Below are positions 7,132 through 14,866 of a stretch of 34,273 bases of DNA, piece by piece. The DNA is from Nitrosovibrio sp. Nv4. GTDB taxonomy: Bacteria; Bdellovibrionota; UBA1018; CAIMNF01. The translations under genes and the position numbers were made by a program. Each line of letters begins with the position of its first letter. The stretch's first letter is position 1. The DNA lies in the NCBI GenBank assembly GCA_943327105.2, contig CALPVV020000018.1, positions 1 through 34,273 on the forward strand, read 5' to 3'. Below the pieces are notes generated by a model, which was not told where the DNA came from, searched no databases, and saw nothing but the letters and a program-made list of their open reading frames with translations.

Positions 7132-8166
7132 AAACTTCTTCACTGGAGCCGGAACGCCTGGCAATTCTTTGGCGCTAAACCAGGAGCCATGCCGAATAAG
7201 CTGTTCAGCAACATCTTTACTCACTTCAAAAACCAGGTGTTTGCGTTCGATTTTGTGATTAGTGACCACATAGCGCGAAATCTCTTCTTTCAATAAACGC
7301 GCACGCCCCACCTTGGTAAAATCAGGGATGGGAAAATCCCATAACCCTTTTCTCCAGCGAGCTTCTTCATTTTTCAATAACAACACTTTACCCGCGTGAA
7401 CCAACACCCATCGTTCTTCAGAAAGATGCTTCCATTCTTTCTTCGGTTTGGCCGGTGGATACTTCGACACCGAATCACTCAAGTAGGCCCGACATTCTTT
7501 CGAAACCGGACACTCCGCACACGACGGATTTTTGGGTCTGCAAACCAATGCACCGAGTTCCATCAACGCCTGATTCACCGAGCGTGGCTCGACGCCTTTG
7601 ACTTCGACAATTTCACGGGCACGGTCCCAGATCTCGGTTTTTTTCGCGTCAACTTTACCGATGGCGTGAACTCTTGATAAAACCCTGACCACGTTTCCGT
7701 CGACAATCGCTTCGCGCTGATTCAAGGCGATCGAACAAACAGCACCGGCGGTATATTCACCGACACCCGGAACTAAAAGCCATTCATTACGATTTTTAGG
7801 GAACCCCGAACCGGCATCAATCAATGCCTGCATTGCTTGAGCACCTTTATGTAAATTTCGGGCACGCGAGTAGTAACCCAAGCCGGCCCAATGAGAATAA
7901 ACCTGATCAATCGATGCGCGCGCAAGGTCTCCCACGGTCGGAAACGAGGAAAGAAAACGATTAAAATAAGGAATTACCGCAGTTACCTGCGTTTGTTGAA
8001 GCATCACCTCAGAAAGCCAGACCGGATAAGGCTGAGGGTTTCTTCGCCATGGAAGATCACGGGCGTTTTGTTCAAACCAGCGACTCAGTTTTTTCGCCAC
8101 CGGTACCGAATCAACAGCGCTTGGTTTTTTGACGCTCTTTTGTTTGCTTTTGCGTTGCACCCCCAT
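7114..8166 (-). CDS. mutY: A/G-specific adenine DNA glycosylase MutY
   Basis: 350 residues. Removes adenine mispaired with 8-oxoguanine. The catalytic Glu53 is in SEVMLQQTQ, the helix-hairpin-helix VPGVGEYTAG is at 132-141, and the catalytic Asp156 is in VDGNVVRVLSR. The iron-sulphur ligands are Cys209, Cys216, Cys219 and Cys225 with the standard 6-2-5 spacing. The C-terminal NUDIX-like domain that reads 8-oxoG is present (EERWVLVHAGKVLLL to the end) but lacks a catalytic NUDIX box, as normal for MutY. A basic 20-residue N-terminal extension (KSKQKSVKKPS) precedes the enzyme. It is divergent from the amidase gene with only 42 bases between them. Confidence 0.96.
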   Translation of the reverse strand: MGVQRKSKQKSVKKPSAVDSVPVAKKLSRWFEQNARDLPWRRNPQPYPVWLSEVMLQQTQVTAVIPYFNRFLSSFPTVGDLARASIDQVYSHWAGLGYYSRARNLHKGAQAMQALIDAGSGFPKNRNEWLLVPGVGEYTAGAVCSIALNQREAIVDGNVVRVLSRVHAIGKVDAKKTEIWDRAREIVEVKGVEPRSVNQALMELGALVCRPKNPSCAECPVSKECRAYLSDSVSKYPPAKPKKEWKHLSEERWVLVHAGKVLLLKNEEARWRKGLWDFPIPDFTKVGRARLLKEEISRYVVTNHKIERKHLVFEVSKDVAEQLIRHGSWFSAKELPGVPAPVKKFLAKLF

Positions 8167-8196
8167 TATTTAGCACAGTTTCAGCCACTTTGTGAT

Positions 8197-8202
8197 TAGA
8201 AT
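8197..8202 (+). promoter_or_regulatory. Candidate -10 (TAGAAT) for the amidase gene
   Basis: TAGAAT ends six bases before the ATG at 8209 in a 42-base divergent spacer. No Shine-Dalgarno and no good -35 are visible. If used, the message would be leaderless. Confidence 0.3.
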
Positions 8203-8208
8203 GGAACC

Positions 8209-9021
8209 ATGAATCTTTTTTTCGCACTGCTGCTTTCCTGCCTTCAAGCTGAAGCGATCGCAGTCAAACCGACCAAATTGCTGGTGGTGATTGATCCGGG
8301 CCATGGTGGTACGGACAAGGGCGCGATTTACCATAACGAAAAATCGATCAAAAACCTTTTCAAGGTTCCGGGTAAGCAAGTCGACATCATGGAAAAAGAC
8401 CTGACGCTGATGATCGCTCGTGACTTGGCTCGCGAATTACTCATCAAGGGCCATAGTGTGATTTTGACCCGCAACGAAGACAAAGACATGCAGTTGCCCG
8501 ATCGAACAGCATTGGCTAATCGACTGAAGGCGAATGTTTTCATCTCCATTCACATGAATTCAAGCACCGAAAAAGACCAAAAATCAGGTGGCATTGAAAC
8601 CTTCATCTTGAATCATGCAACCGATGACTCATCAAAGCGCCTAGCCGACCTTGAAAACAAGGTATTGATGGAAAGCAAGGCCATGGAGAAAACCAAATCA
8701 TCAAACGTATCATTGATCATGAAAGACATGATTTTGGATGCAAACCTTGAACCATCAAGACAACTGGCGTGTGCCGTACAATCGCGACTGAGCCAGAACA
8801 CGATCAGTCGAGGTGTCAAACAGGCTCTTTTTTACGTGTTATTGGGTGCCGACATGCCGAGCATTCTGATCGAAGCAGGCTTCATCAATGCAAAAACCGA
8901 TCGTCAGAAAGTATTAAAGACAAAATCGCGTTTGAAAATCGCAGCCCAGATCGCTCAAGCCATCGATGACTATCGCCAGAAAAAGATTCCTCAATCTTGC
9001 CACATCATCAACGGACAATAA
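8209..9021 (+). CDS. N-acetylmuramoyl-L-alanine amidase (Amidase_3)
   Basis: 270 residues with a short signal peptide (MNLFFALLLSCLQAEAIA), so it acts on peptidoglycan in the periplasm. The zinc ligands are His32 (DPGHGG), Glu62 (MEKDL) and His115 (SIHMNS), and the catalytic glutamate is Glu222 (LIEAGFI). The region between His115 and Glu222 carries an insertion of about 50 residues (ETFILNHATDD to SRQLACAV) like the regulatory helix of AmiC-type enzymes. It cleaves the lactyl-alanine amide bond during cell separation or wall remodelling. There is no AMIN targeting domain. Its stop abuts the stop of the convergent thioesterase gene with no spacer. Confidence 0.93.
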   Translation: MNLFFALLLSCLQAEAIAVKPTKLLVVIDPGHGGTDKGAIYHNEKSIKNLFKVPGKQVDIMEKDLTLMIARDLARELLIKGHSVILTRNEDKDMQLPDRTALANRLKANVFISIHMNSSTEKDQKSGGIETFILNHATDDSSKRLADLENKVLMESKAMEKTKSSNVSLIMKDMILDANLEPSRQLACAVQSRLSQNTISRGVKQALFYVLLGADMPSILIEAGFINAKTDRQKVLKTKSRLKIAAQIAQAIDDYRQKKIPQSCHIINGQ

Positions 9022-9528
9022 TCACATTTCGGTATCGATCCACTTTTGAACACTTGCAGGAATGGTCGGCGGGTCAATGTTCATCTTGAGCAAACCGAAA
9101 ACCTCTTCAGGCCTTACATTTCCTTTGGGTGAACGAAAAAGCGCCTTCACGTGAGCCGTGGCAATCAATCGATTTTTACGTTCGAACCGCTGCTCGATGT
9201 AGAACCATTTTTCATCCCACGCGACGATCTTGGTTTTGAGTTTGAATTTCGCAAACGGCGGCAACGATTGGCGATAGCGAATATTCACTGCACCAACCAG
9301 TGGTTGCCAGCGATGCGCTACGAGATGAGTGAGCAGTTCGGCTCTCAACAAGAGATCAAGGCGTCCCAGATCCATGATCGTGAGAAAACGACCATTATTG
9401 AGGTGCATGTTGAGATCAAGATCATTGGGCCAAACCCGCAAATGAACCACTGATTCTGACAGCGGGTGAAGTTTTTTTCGGATAAAACTTTGAATCACGA
9501 TCGTGAACAGACGGATAAGCAGATTCAT
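9022..9528 (-). CDS. Acyl-CoA thioesterase-like hotdog-fold protein
   Basis: 168 residues. The segment VWPNDLDLNMHLNNGRF (about 32-48) followed by LTIMDLGRLDLLLR is the signature of the 4-hydroxybenzoyl-CoA thioesterase/THEM6-like hotdog family, with the Asp and Asn-Asn pair in the usual active-site places. GAVNIRYRQSLPPF and WFYIEQRFER match the later strands. The substrate is probably a fatty acyl-CoA but this is inferred. Its ATG overlaps the holA stop by four bases (ATGA), so it is translated with holA. Confidence 0.8.
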   Translation of the reverse strand: MNLLIRLFTIVIQSFIRKKLHPLSESVVHLRVWPNDLDLNMHLNNGRFLTIMDLGRLDLLLRAELLTHLVAHRWQPLVGAVNIRYRQSLPPFAKFKLKTKIVAWDEKWFYIEQRFERKNRLIATAHVKALFRSPKGNVRPEEVFGLLKMNIDPPTIPASVQKWIDTEM

Positions 9529-10505
9529 AGAAGAGAAGTCCAGAGGCCTTTGCCAAGAAGTGGCGTGTTTTTCAAAGAAAAGTCTATTTCAAAAAGTCCG
9601 TGCTCGAATTGCTGAATCGTCTCAAAAGTCCAATGACGCTTCCAGCGATCAAGATTGCGTTGCAGATACATGTTTCGCTTTTCACCGGAACGCGAGCGGG
9701 TCTTGTCTTCAAGAAGCACCAGCTTCAAGTGACGAAGATTCCAACTCACTAGGCCCAAGATCGGCAACTGCACATCGATATCTTCGCAGAAAAGATGCAT
9801 CCATTTCAAAACACGCTTTTTATCGCGACAGAAAATGGCATCAATAAAATCATCACGCGCAAAGGCGTCCACGCCATTCAATAAAACCTGTTTACGCAAT
9901 TCTTCTTCGTCGCCCACGAGCTCGAGTTTGGCGAGTTCCTGATCGACAATTTCAAGCGACCAAGGATCGAGCCCGCGCAACACGATTGCTTCTTCATTCT
10001 TGAGGGTGACACCGCGACGTTTGGCCAGATAACCGATCCACGGTTCACGATCAGGTTCGGCAACCTCTTCACATGGAATCACGGCTACCGTGTCTTGAAT
10101 TTTTTTCAGTGCTTTTTTTCGGGAATCAAAACCCTTTGAAACAAAAACCACCACATTGGCCAGCTCGGCTGCCTCGACCGGATGGTGCGATTCGATTGAA
10201 GAGAAAAAATCAGCGAGCAAATCCTGTTGCTTCAGGTCTTCGGCATTCCGAACCAGAACCACCTTAGTTCCGCCCATCATTGAAAAACCCTGGCTTGCAT
10301 CAATCACGGTGCCGGCGTCGACTTCAGACGCATCGAGCTTCTCAAAATTAAAATCATTCGGGGTCTGGTCACCCAAGGCCGCCTTTTGGATGCGTTTGAT
10401 CAACTCACGCGACTTCATGCGCTCCGGACCGAAAATCCAGTAAACCGGACGTAACTTACCGGAATCGAGCTCTTTTTGGATGACTTTGGCTTCAAAGCGA
10501 GACAT
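9525..10505 (-). CDS. holA: DNA polymerase III subunit delta
   Basis: 326 residues. The delta subunit opens the sliding clamp within the clamp loader. The N-terminal pattern VYWIFGPERMKSRELIKRI, the strand VVLVRNAEDL and the segment VVFVSKGFDSRKKALKKIQ match the HolA AAA+-like core, which lacks a working Walker A loop. The C-terminal helical collar is present (ILGLVSWNLRHLKLVLLEDK and FEHGLFEIDFSLKNTPLLGK). Length is normal. It is the first gene of a leftward pair with the thioesterase gene and is divergent from nrdR. Confidence 0.9.
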   Translation of the reverse strand: MSRFEAKVIQKELDSGKLRPVYWIFGPERMKSRELIKRIQKAALGDQTPNDFNFEKLDASEVDAGTVIDASQGFSMMGGTKVVLVRNAEDLKQQDLLADFFSSIESHHPVEAAELANVVVFVSKGFDSRKKALKKIQDTVAVIPCEEVAEPDREPWIGYLAKRRGVTLKNEEAIVLRGLDPWSLEIVDQELAKLELVGDEEELRKQVLLNGVDAFARDDFIDAIFCRDKKRVLKWMHLFCEDIDVQLPILGLVSWNLRHLKLVLLEDKTRSRSGEKRNMYLQRNLDRWKRHWTFETIQQFEHGLFEIDFSLKNTPLLGKGLWTSLL

Positions 10506-10551
10506 GGGTTAACACTCTCCCACCTTGCACGGTGCGTTAGCAACCATATTC

Positions 10552-10605
10552 CACCCCTATCTGTTGGGGTGTCCCTTGCTCAGTACCCCCATGTTGTAGT
10601 AGAAC
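10552..10605 (+). promoter_or_regulatory. Candidate nrdR promoter region with small inverted repeat
   Basis: CACCCC (10552-10557) and GGGGTG (10566-10571) form a 6-bp inverted repeat. Just after it TTGCTC (10576-10581) and TAGAAC (10600-10605) could be -35 and -10 with an 18-base spacer, placing the start one or two bases from the nrdR ATG. No NrdR-box pair is evident. The fit to consensus is modest. Confidence 0.3.
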
Positions 10606-10613
10606 AGTCTGAA

Positions 10614-11138
10614 ATGAAGTGTCCCTTCTGTTCGATACCAGAAACGAAAGTCGTTGATTCCCGCTTGAACCAAAGTGGTGATATGACCCGTCGTCGTCGC
10701 GAATGCATTGAATGCGGCGGTCGTTTCACCACCTATGAGCGCATCGAAGAAGTCATGCCGAACGTGATCAAGAAAGATGGTCGCCGTGAGCCTTTCGCTC
10801 GTGAGAAAATCGTTTCGGGATTCCAAAAATCCTGCCAGAAGCGTCCGATCACTTCCCAACAAATTGAACAGGGCGTTTCGGAAATTGAAAAAAGAATTCA
10901 ATCATACGGATTGAAAGAGATTCCTTCGAACAGCATCGGCGAAATGCTGATGTTGGCGCTTCACAAACTCGACAAGGTAGCTTACGTTCGTTTTGCCTCG
11001 GTTTATCGTGAATTTCATGATGTCGAGGAATTCGTGGCCGATCTTCACCAACATGAAGCGCCTGCGAATCTGGAAGCAGAACGCGACAATCTTTCGTTTC
11101 CATTTTTATCCCCTCCAAACCCGGGAGAACAGCAATGA
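10614..11138 (+). CDS. nrdR: Transcriptional repressor NrdR
   Basis: 174 residues. It senses ATP/dATP and represses ribonucleotide reductase genes. The start at MKCPFC is set by family homology; an upstream in-frame extension (from 10476) is not protein-like and overlaps holA on the other strand. The zinc ribbon has Cys3, Cys6, Cys31 and Cys34, the basic stretch MTRRRRECIECGGRF follows, and the ATP-cone domain runs from VIKKDGRREPF to YREFHDVEEF. A 25-residue tail after the ATP cone is not conserved. Its stop overlaps the nusB ATG by four bases; the nrdR-nusB pairing is common, usually with riboflavin genes between, which are missing here. Confidence 0.95.
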   Translation: MKCPFCSIPETKVVDSRLNQSGDMTRRRRECIECGGRFTTYERIEEVMPNVIKKDGRREPFAREKIVSGFQKSCQKRPITSQQIEQGVSEIEKRIQSYGLKEIPSNSIGEMLMLALHKLDKVAYVRFASVYREFHDVEEFVADLHQHEAPANLEAERDNLSFPFLSPPNPGEQQ

Positions 11139-11590
11139 GCAGTAACCATCATAGTCCAAGACATCGTGCGCGTGAGATCGCCTTTCAGTTCATCTATCGC
11201 TACGATCAGGAAATTCCCGGCACCCAGATTTTCGATGAATTCACCAACCACGCTGCACATTTTGAATGCCCGCAGGAATCTTTTGATTTCGCCGCACGCT
11301 TGGCTGAGACCACTCTCAAACAACTCAAGACCATCGACGAGATGATCGTGAAGCATGCACAAAACTGGCGCATCGATCGCATCAACTCGGTCGACAAATC
11401 GATTTTACGCATGGGTATTGCTGAACTTCTTTTTTTCAAGGACGTTCCGGCTTCCGTCACCTTGGATGAACTGGTCGAACTGAGTAAAGTCTTCGGCGAA
11501 GCCGAGACTCCATCGTTTGTGAACGGCATTCTCGACCCGATCAGCCGCGAACCGATGGCTACGAACGGCAAAGTAGCGTCAACTTCCTGA
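11135..11590 (+). CDS. nusB: Transcription antitermination factor NusB
   Basis: 151 residues. NusB binds boxA RNA with S10 and supports antitermination of rRNA operons. The N-terminal RHRAREIAFQFIYRYDQ is the arginine-rich RNA-binding start. The later helices fit the family: NWRIDRINSVDKSILRMGIAEL followed by VPASVTLDELVELSKVFGE and SFVNGILDPI (each cited in pieces). GGGAG eight bases ahead of the ATG serves as ribosome site inside nrdR. Confidence 0.95.
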   Translation: MSSNHHSPRHRAREIAFQFIYRYDQEIPGTQIFDEFTNHAAHFECPQESFDFAARLAETTLKQLKTIDEMIVKHAQNWRIDRINSVDKSILRMGIAELLFFKDVPASVTLDELVELSKVFGEAETPSFVNGILDPISREPMATNGKVASTS

Positions 11591-11617
11591 CAGCTTCGTT
11601 TCCAGCATTTTTTATTC

Positions 11618-11623
11618 TATAAT
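11618..11623 (+). promoter_or_regulatory. Consensus -10 (TATAAT) before the M17_N-prkA operon
   Basis: A perfect TATAAT sits 12 bases before an AAGGAG ribosome site (11632-11637). The -35 is poor (TTCGTT at 17 bases). It gives an internal promoter for the five-gene operon beginning at 11646, in addition to read-through from nusB. Confidence 0.45.
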
Positions 11624-11645
11624 CGTTGATTAAGGAGATCTCGGC

Positions 11646-11951
11646 ATGATGCTGATGAATGCCCGAAAAACGACGGAATATCTTTATCAACTCACACAGG
11701 AAAAAACCGAAGAGGGAAAATTTCCATCGGTGGTGTTGTATCATCGCGATCATCGCTTTCAGATGATCGACTGGAAGCTGAACGGACATTTTTCACGACT
11801 CTCCAAAAAGAAAATCATCACTGGAAAATACGGTGAAATCACACTCGCTCCGGTTCTCTGGAACGGCAAACAACTTACCTTTTACATAATCGGAATGGGC
11901 GATCTCCGTGAACCCGACGCCCACTTGAAAGGACTGGCCAGTGGATTTTAA
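11646..11951 (+). CDS. Standalone M17 aminopeptidase N-terminal-domain-like protein
   Basis: 101 residues with a strong ribosome site (AAGGAG eight bases ahead). The segment IDWKLNGHFSRLSKKKIITG, then KYGEITLAP and TFYIIGMGDL, resembles the macro-like N-terminal domain of leucyl aminopeptidase (Peptidase_M17_N), where a loop of the form SRL-K-G-F-GK-GE leads to a strand and an (I/L)GLG turn. The catalytic M17 domain is absent. Such isolated domains may bind a nucleotide or a partner rather than act as peptidases. It starts the operon that ends with prkA and the pseudouridine synthase. The family assignment rests on pattern only. Confidence 0.6.
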   Translation: MMLMNARKTTEYLYQLTQEKTEEGKFPSVVLYHRDHRFQMIDWKLNGHFSRLSKKKIITGKYGEITLAPVLWNGKQLTFYIIGMGDLREPDAHLKGLASGF

Positions 11952-12249
11952 AAACTTAGCCAAACGTCTGTTCACCATGAGCACTCTCGAAGAAAAGCGA
12001 ATCAAGGTTCCGCACGCGGATCCGCGTGAAATCACTTTTTTCAAAGAAATTGAAACGATGATCTCGCACAGTTTTTTCAAATCTTCGAGAGATACTTCAC
12101 GCCAATCGAATACGCCGACGGAGCTGAAACCGGAAGGTCCGAAACTTTTTGGTCGAACCCTTAAAGATGAAAAACTTCTCGAAAAACTCTTACAACATCG
12201 CGATGAGATTCCCCGCTCAAGCCGAATCATCCGGAAGAAGGACACATGA
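11941..12249 (+). CDS. Small basic protein of unknown function
   Basis: 102 residues from a GTG start with AAGGA seven bases upstream, overlapping the preceding gene by 11 bases. ATG 11977 is a less likely start. The protein is highly charged, cytoplasmic and has no cysteine; it ends RSSRIIRKKDT. The centre (SRQSNTPTELKPEGPK) looks disordered. No family is recognised. Overlaps on both sides show it is co-translated with its neighbours, so it probably works with the M17_N-like protein, the 12246 product or PrkA. Confidence 0.65.
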   Translation: MDFKNLAKRLFTMSTLEEKRIKVPHADPREITFFKEIETMISHSFFKSSRDTSRQSNTPTELKPEGPKLFGRTLKDEKLLEKLLQHRDEIPRSSRIIRKKDT

Positions 12250-12677
12250 TCTGGGGTGACTTCATCAATCACGTTCGCACCATGCATGCAGAGTGCATTG
12301 AAGCATTCGGCATTCACCCTTCCGCGTTTTCACACGACATTGAATTGAACTCCGGTGCCTTTCCGTTTCCCGCCGAAGGCGATGATTTCGGTGAGTGGGA
12401 TGGTGCCGAGTTCCCTTCAGCCATTCAGGAAGCACTTGAACTTCACCCGGTTGAACGGGTTTTGATGGAAGGCCCGCTGATGCCGATTCACGAAATCAAG
12501 ATTCGTGAACAAGATTGGGCGCCACTTCAACAAGCGATTCTAGAGCTGGAAAAAGATTGGCTTCAAAAAACAAAACTATTCACTCCTGAAAAGTTTTCAT
12601 TCGTAGAAAAAAACCTGGGTGCACGATTCGTGCAGCTCCAACGGCGCGCCGGTCGCTTCTCACTGAAAGCGATTTAG
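12246..12677 (+). CDS. Conserved-looking hypothetical protein in the prkA operon
   Basis: 143 residues. The ATG overlaps the previous stop (ATGA). The N-terminal half is acidic (SGAFPFPAEGDDFGEWDGAEF) with two cysteine-free helices around it; the C-terminal half (APLQQAILELEKDWLQK to RRAGRFSLKAI) is helical and basic. No signal peptide, no membrane segment and no known motif. It ends 11 bases before prkA. I do not recognise the family; the position suggests a PrkA partner or substrate. Confidence 0.7.
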   Translation: MIWGDFINHVRTMHAECIEAFGIHPSAFSHDIELNSGAFPFPAEGDDFGEWDGAEFPSAIQEALELHPVERVLMEGPLMPIHEIKIREQDWAPLQQAILELEKDWLQKTKLFTPEKFSFVEKNLGARFVQLQRRAGRFSLKAI

Positions 12678-12688
12678 AAAAGGACATC

Positions 12689-14857
12689 ATGATCGACTTG
12701 AAAAAAATCCAGGAAGAACTTCAGAAAAATTTCAAAGCAAACCAGCTTTTGCTGAATTTCGAAGAATACCTGCAACTGATAGCAAAGAATCCGATTCAAC
12801 AGATTCGTGGTAGCGCAGGCTATTCGGCCGACATGCTCGATCATTTCGGTACTCACAACAAAAAATCATTCAAGATCTTCGACCATAAACTCGTGGGCAA
12901 CGAAGGGGTTCAAAATCAAATTTACCAGGCACTTCGCGCCTATTCCCGATTGGGCATGAATCACCGTCTGATTCTTTTGCACGGCCCGAACGGCAGCGCA
13001 AAGAGCACCATCATTTCGGCGCTGATGGAAGGCCTTGAAAAATATTCCCATCTCCCTGAAGGCGCACTCTATTCCTTTTCATGGGTGTTTCCGGTTGATC
13101 GCGTGATTCGTGGAAGCCTTGGTATTCGCGGTGACGACGATCGTAAATCGAGTCCGCTGAAGTCGTATGCAAATCTCAGCGAAGAAGAAATTTCGTGCAT
13201 CATCCCGAGTGAAATGAAAGATCACCCGCTATTGCTATTGCCGATAGAAGTACGCGAGCAGTTTTTCAAGGATCTCGACCTGCCTGAAAAATTCGCCATT
13301 CCAAAACGTCTCAAGGACGGAGGACTCTCCCATCGCGATCAAGCTATTTTTCAAGCTCTTCTCACCAGCTATCATGGTGATTACGCGCAGGTGCTCAAGC
13401 ACATTCGCGTCGAGCGTTTTTACCTTTCGAAAGTTTATCGTTCCGGCCTGGTCAGCATCGAACCGCAGATGCACGTCGATGCGCAATTCCAGTTATTGAC
13501 GATGAATAAATCCCTTTCGAATCTTCCGGCTTCACTTCAAGGCATCAACTTCTTTTCCGTTACCGGTGACCTTCCCGACTCAAATCGCGGAATGATCGAT
13601 TACAACGATCTGTTGAAGCGTCCGATCGATGCATACAAATACCTTCTTACCGCCTGTGAAACTGGCAAGGTGAATGTCGGTCACAGCATTTTGCATCTCG
13701 ATACGGTTTTCATCGGTTCTTCAAACGAACTGCAACTCGATGCTTTCAAGGAATACCCTGATTTCAGTAGCTTCAAGGGCCGCATTGAATTGATTCAAGT
13801 TCCGTATCTCTTGGAACTTTCACAAGAACGCAAAGTATATGCGCCGATCTTGAAAAATATCGCGGGCAATAAGGCAGTGACTCCGCATACGGATTGGTGC
13901 ATCGCCTATTGGGGAGTTCTCACGCGCCTGCAAAAACCACAGCGCGACAATTACAGCAGTGAACTCGGTGCGATTCTTGACAAGTTCACCCCTGTCGACA
14001 AATTACGGTTGTACGATACCGGCGAAGTACCGGTACGGTTGAGCAATGATGAACGCAAATTGGTTCGCGCCAATCTTTCAGAAATCAAAAACGAGTACCG
14101 CAACATACCTTATTATGAAGGGCGAACCGGCGCCTCGGCCCGTGAAATGAAATCAATTCTGATCGACGCGGCCCAGAGCCATGAGTTCAAAACCCTCTCG
14201 CCACTATCGGTGATTACCGAAATCAGACAGTTCATCGGCAAGACCACTGAATATGATTTTCTTCGCCAGGAAATGGTCGATGGCTATCATGACCAGGAAA
14301 TTTTCATTGAAACCATTCTCGATGAATACGCCAATATCGTCGATCACGAAGTGCGCGAATGCCTTGGCCTCTACGACACCAAACAGTGGGCCGACTTCAT
14401 CAAGAAGTACATCGTGCATCTTTCTTCTCAATTGAAAAAAGAGAAAATGAAGAACCCGATCACCGGTGGCTACGAAGAGCCTGATCAATCGCTCCTGAAT
14501 GAATTTGAAAGCATTGTCGGTGCCCCTCAAGAGCCCTCTCAACGTGAACAGTTTCGAATGAACCTGATCACCCAGATCGGTGCATGGACGCTCGACAACC
14601 CGAATGAAGCGGTAGATTACTTCCGCATCTTCCCTGACCTGAAACAAAAAATTGAAAAGCATTTCTACGAAAGCCAGAAGACCCTGCTTCAGAAAATGAA
14701 CATCGCCATGAAACACTTCGGTTCTGACCATGAAGACCCGAATTCTGAAGGAATGAAGCTTGCCCGTCAAACCATCGATAATATGCAAAAAAAATGGGGA
14801 TACACTGTCGATGGCGCGAAAGAAGTGATTGGCTTTTTGATGTCGAAGAAGTATTAA
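12689..14857 (+). CDS. prkA: PrkA-type serine protein kinase (AAA+)
   Basis: 722 residues, longer than the roughly 630-640 of Bacillus PrkA and E. coli YeaG. The AAA+ half has a Walker A loop GPNGSAKST at 99-107, with the usual PrkA sequence around it (HRLILLHGPNGS, SFSWVFPV). Later blocks typical of the family include RGMIDYNDLLKRPIDAYKYL, FIGSSNELQLDAF and ARE-MKSIL. The C-terminal PrkA domain carries the kinase-like part. PrkA proteins phosphorylate protein targets in stress and stationary phase. They are usually encoded with YeaH (VWA domain) and SpoVR; both are missing here and three small proteins take that place upstream. AAAAGGA lies five bases before the ATG. Confidence 0.92.
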   Translation: MIDLKKIQEELQKNFKANQLLLNFEEYLQLIAKNPIQQIRGSAGYSADMLDHFGTHNKKSFKIFDHKLVGNEGVQNQIYQALRAYSRLGMNHRLILLHGPNGSAKSTIISALMEGLEKYSHLPEGALYSFSWVFPVDRVIRGSLGIRGDDDRKSSPLKSYANLSEEEISCIIPSEMKDHPLLLLPIEVREQFFKDLDLPEKFAIPKRLKDGGLSHRDQAIFQALLTSYHGDYAQVLKHIRVERFYLSKVYRSGLVSIEPQMHVDAQFQLLTMNKSLSNLPASLQGINFFSVTGDLPDSNRGMIDYNDLLKRPIDAYKYLLTACETGKVNVGHSILHLDTVFIGSSNELQLDAFKEYPDFSSFKGRIELIQVPYLLELSQERKVYAPILKNIAGNKAVTPHTDWCIAYWGVLTRLQKPQRDNYSSELGAILDKFTPVDKLRLYDTGEVPVRLSNDERKLVRANLSEIKNEYRNIPYYEGRTGASAREMKSILIDAAQSHEFKTLSPLSVITEIRQFIGKTTEYDFLRQEMVDGYHDQEIFIETILDEYANIVDHEVRECLGLYDTKQWADFIKKYIVHLSSQLKKEKMKNPITGGYEEPDQSLLNEFESIVGAPQEPSQREQFRMNLITQIGAWTLDNPNEAVDYFRIFPDLKQKIEKHFYESQKTLLQKMNIAMKHFGSDHEDPNSEGMKLARQTIDNMQKKWGYTVDGAKEVIGFLMSKKY

Positions 14858-14866
14858 TGTCGAGCC

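Noticed and set aside
10476-10613. Longer nrdR start
   Set aside because: Adds 46 residues unlike any NrdR; the zinc ribbon starts at MKCPFC.
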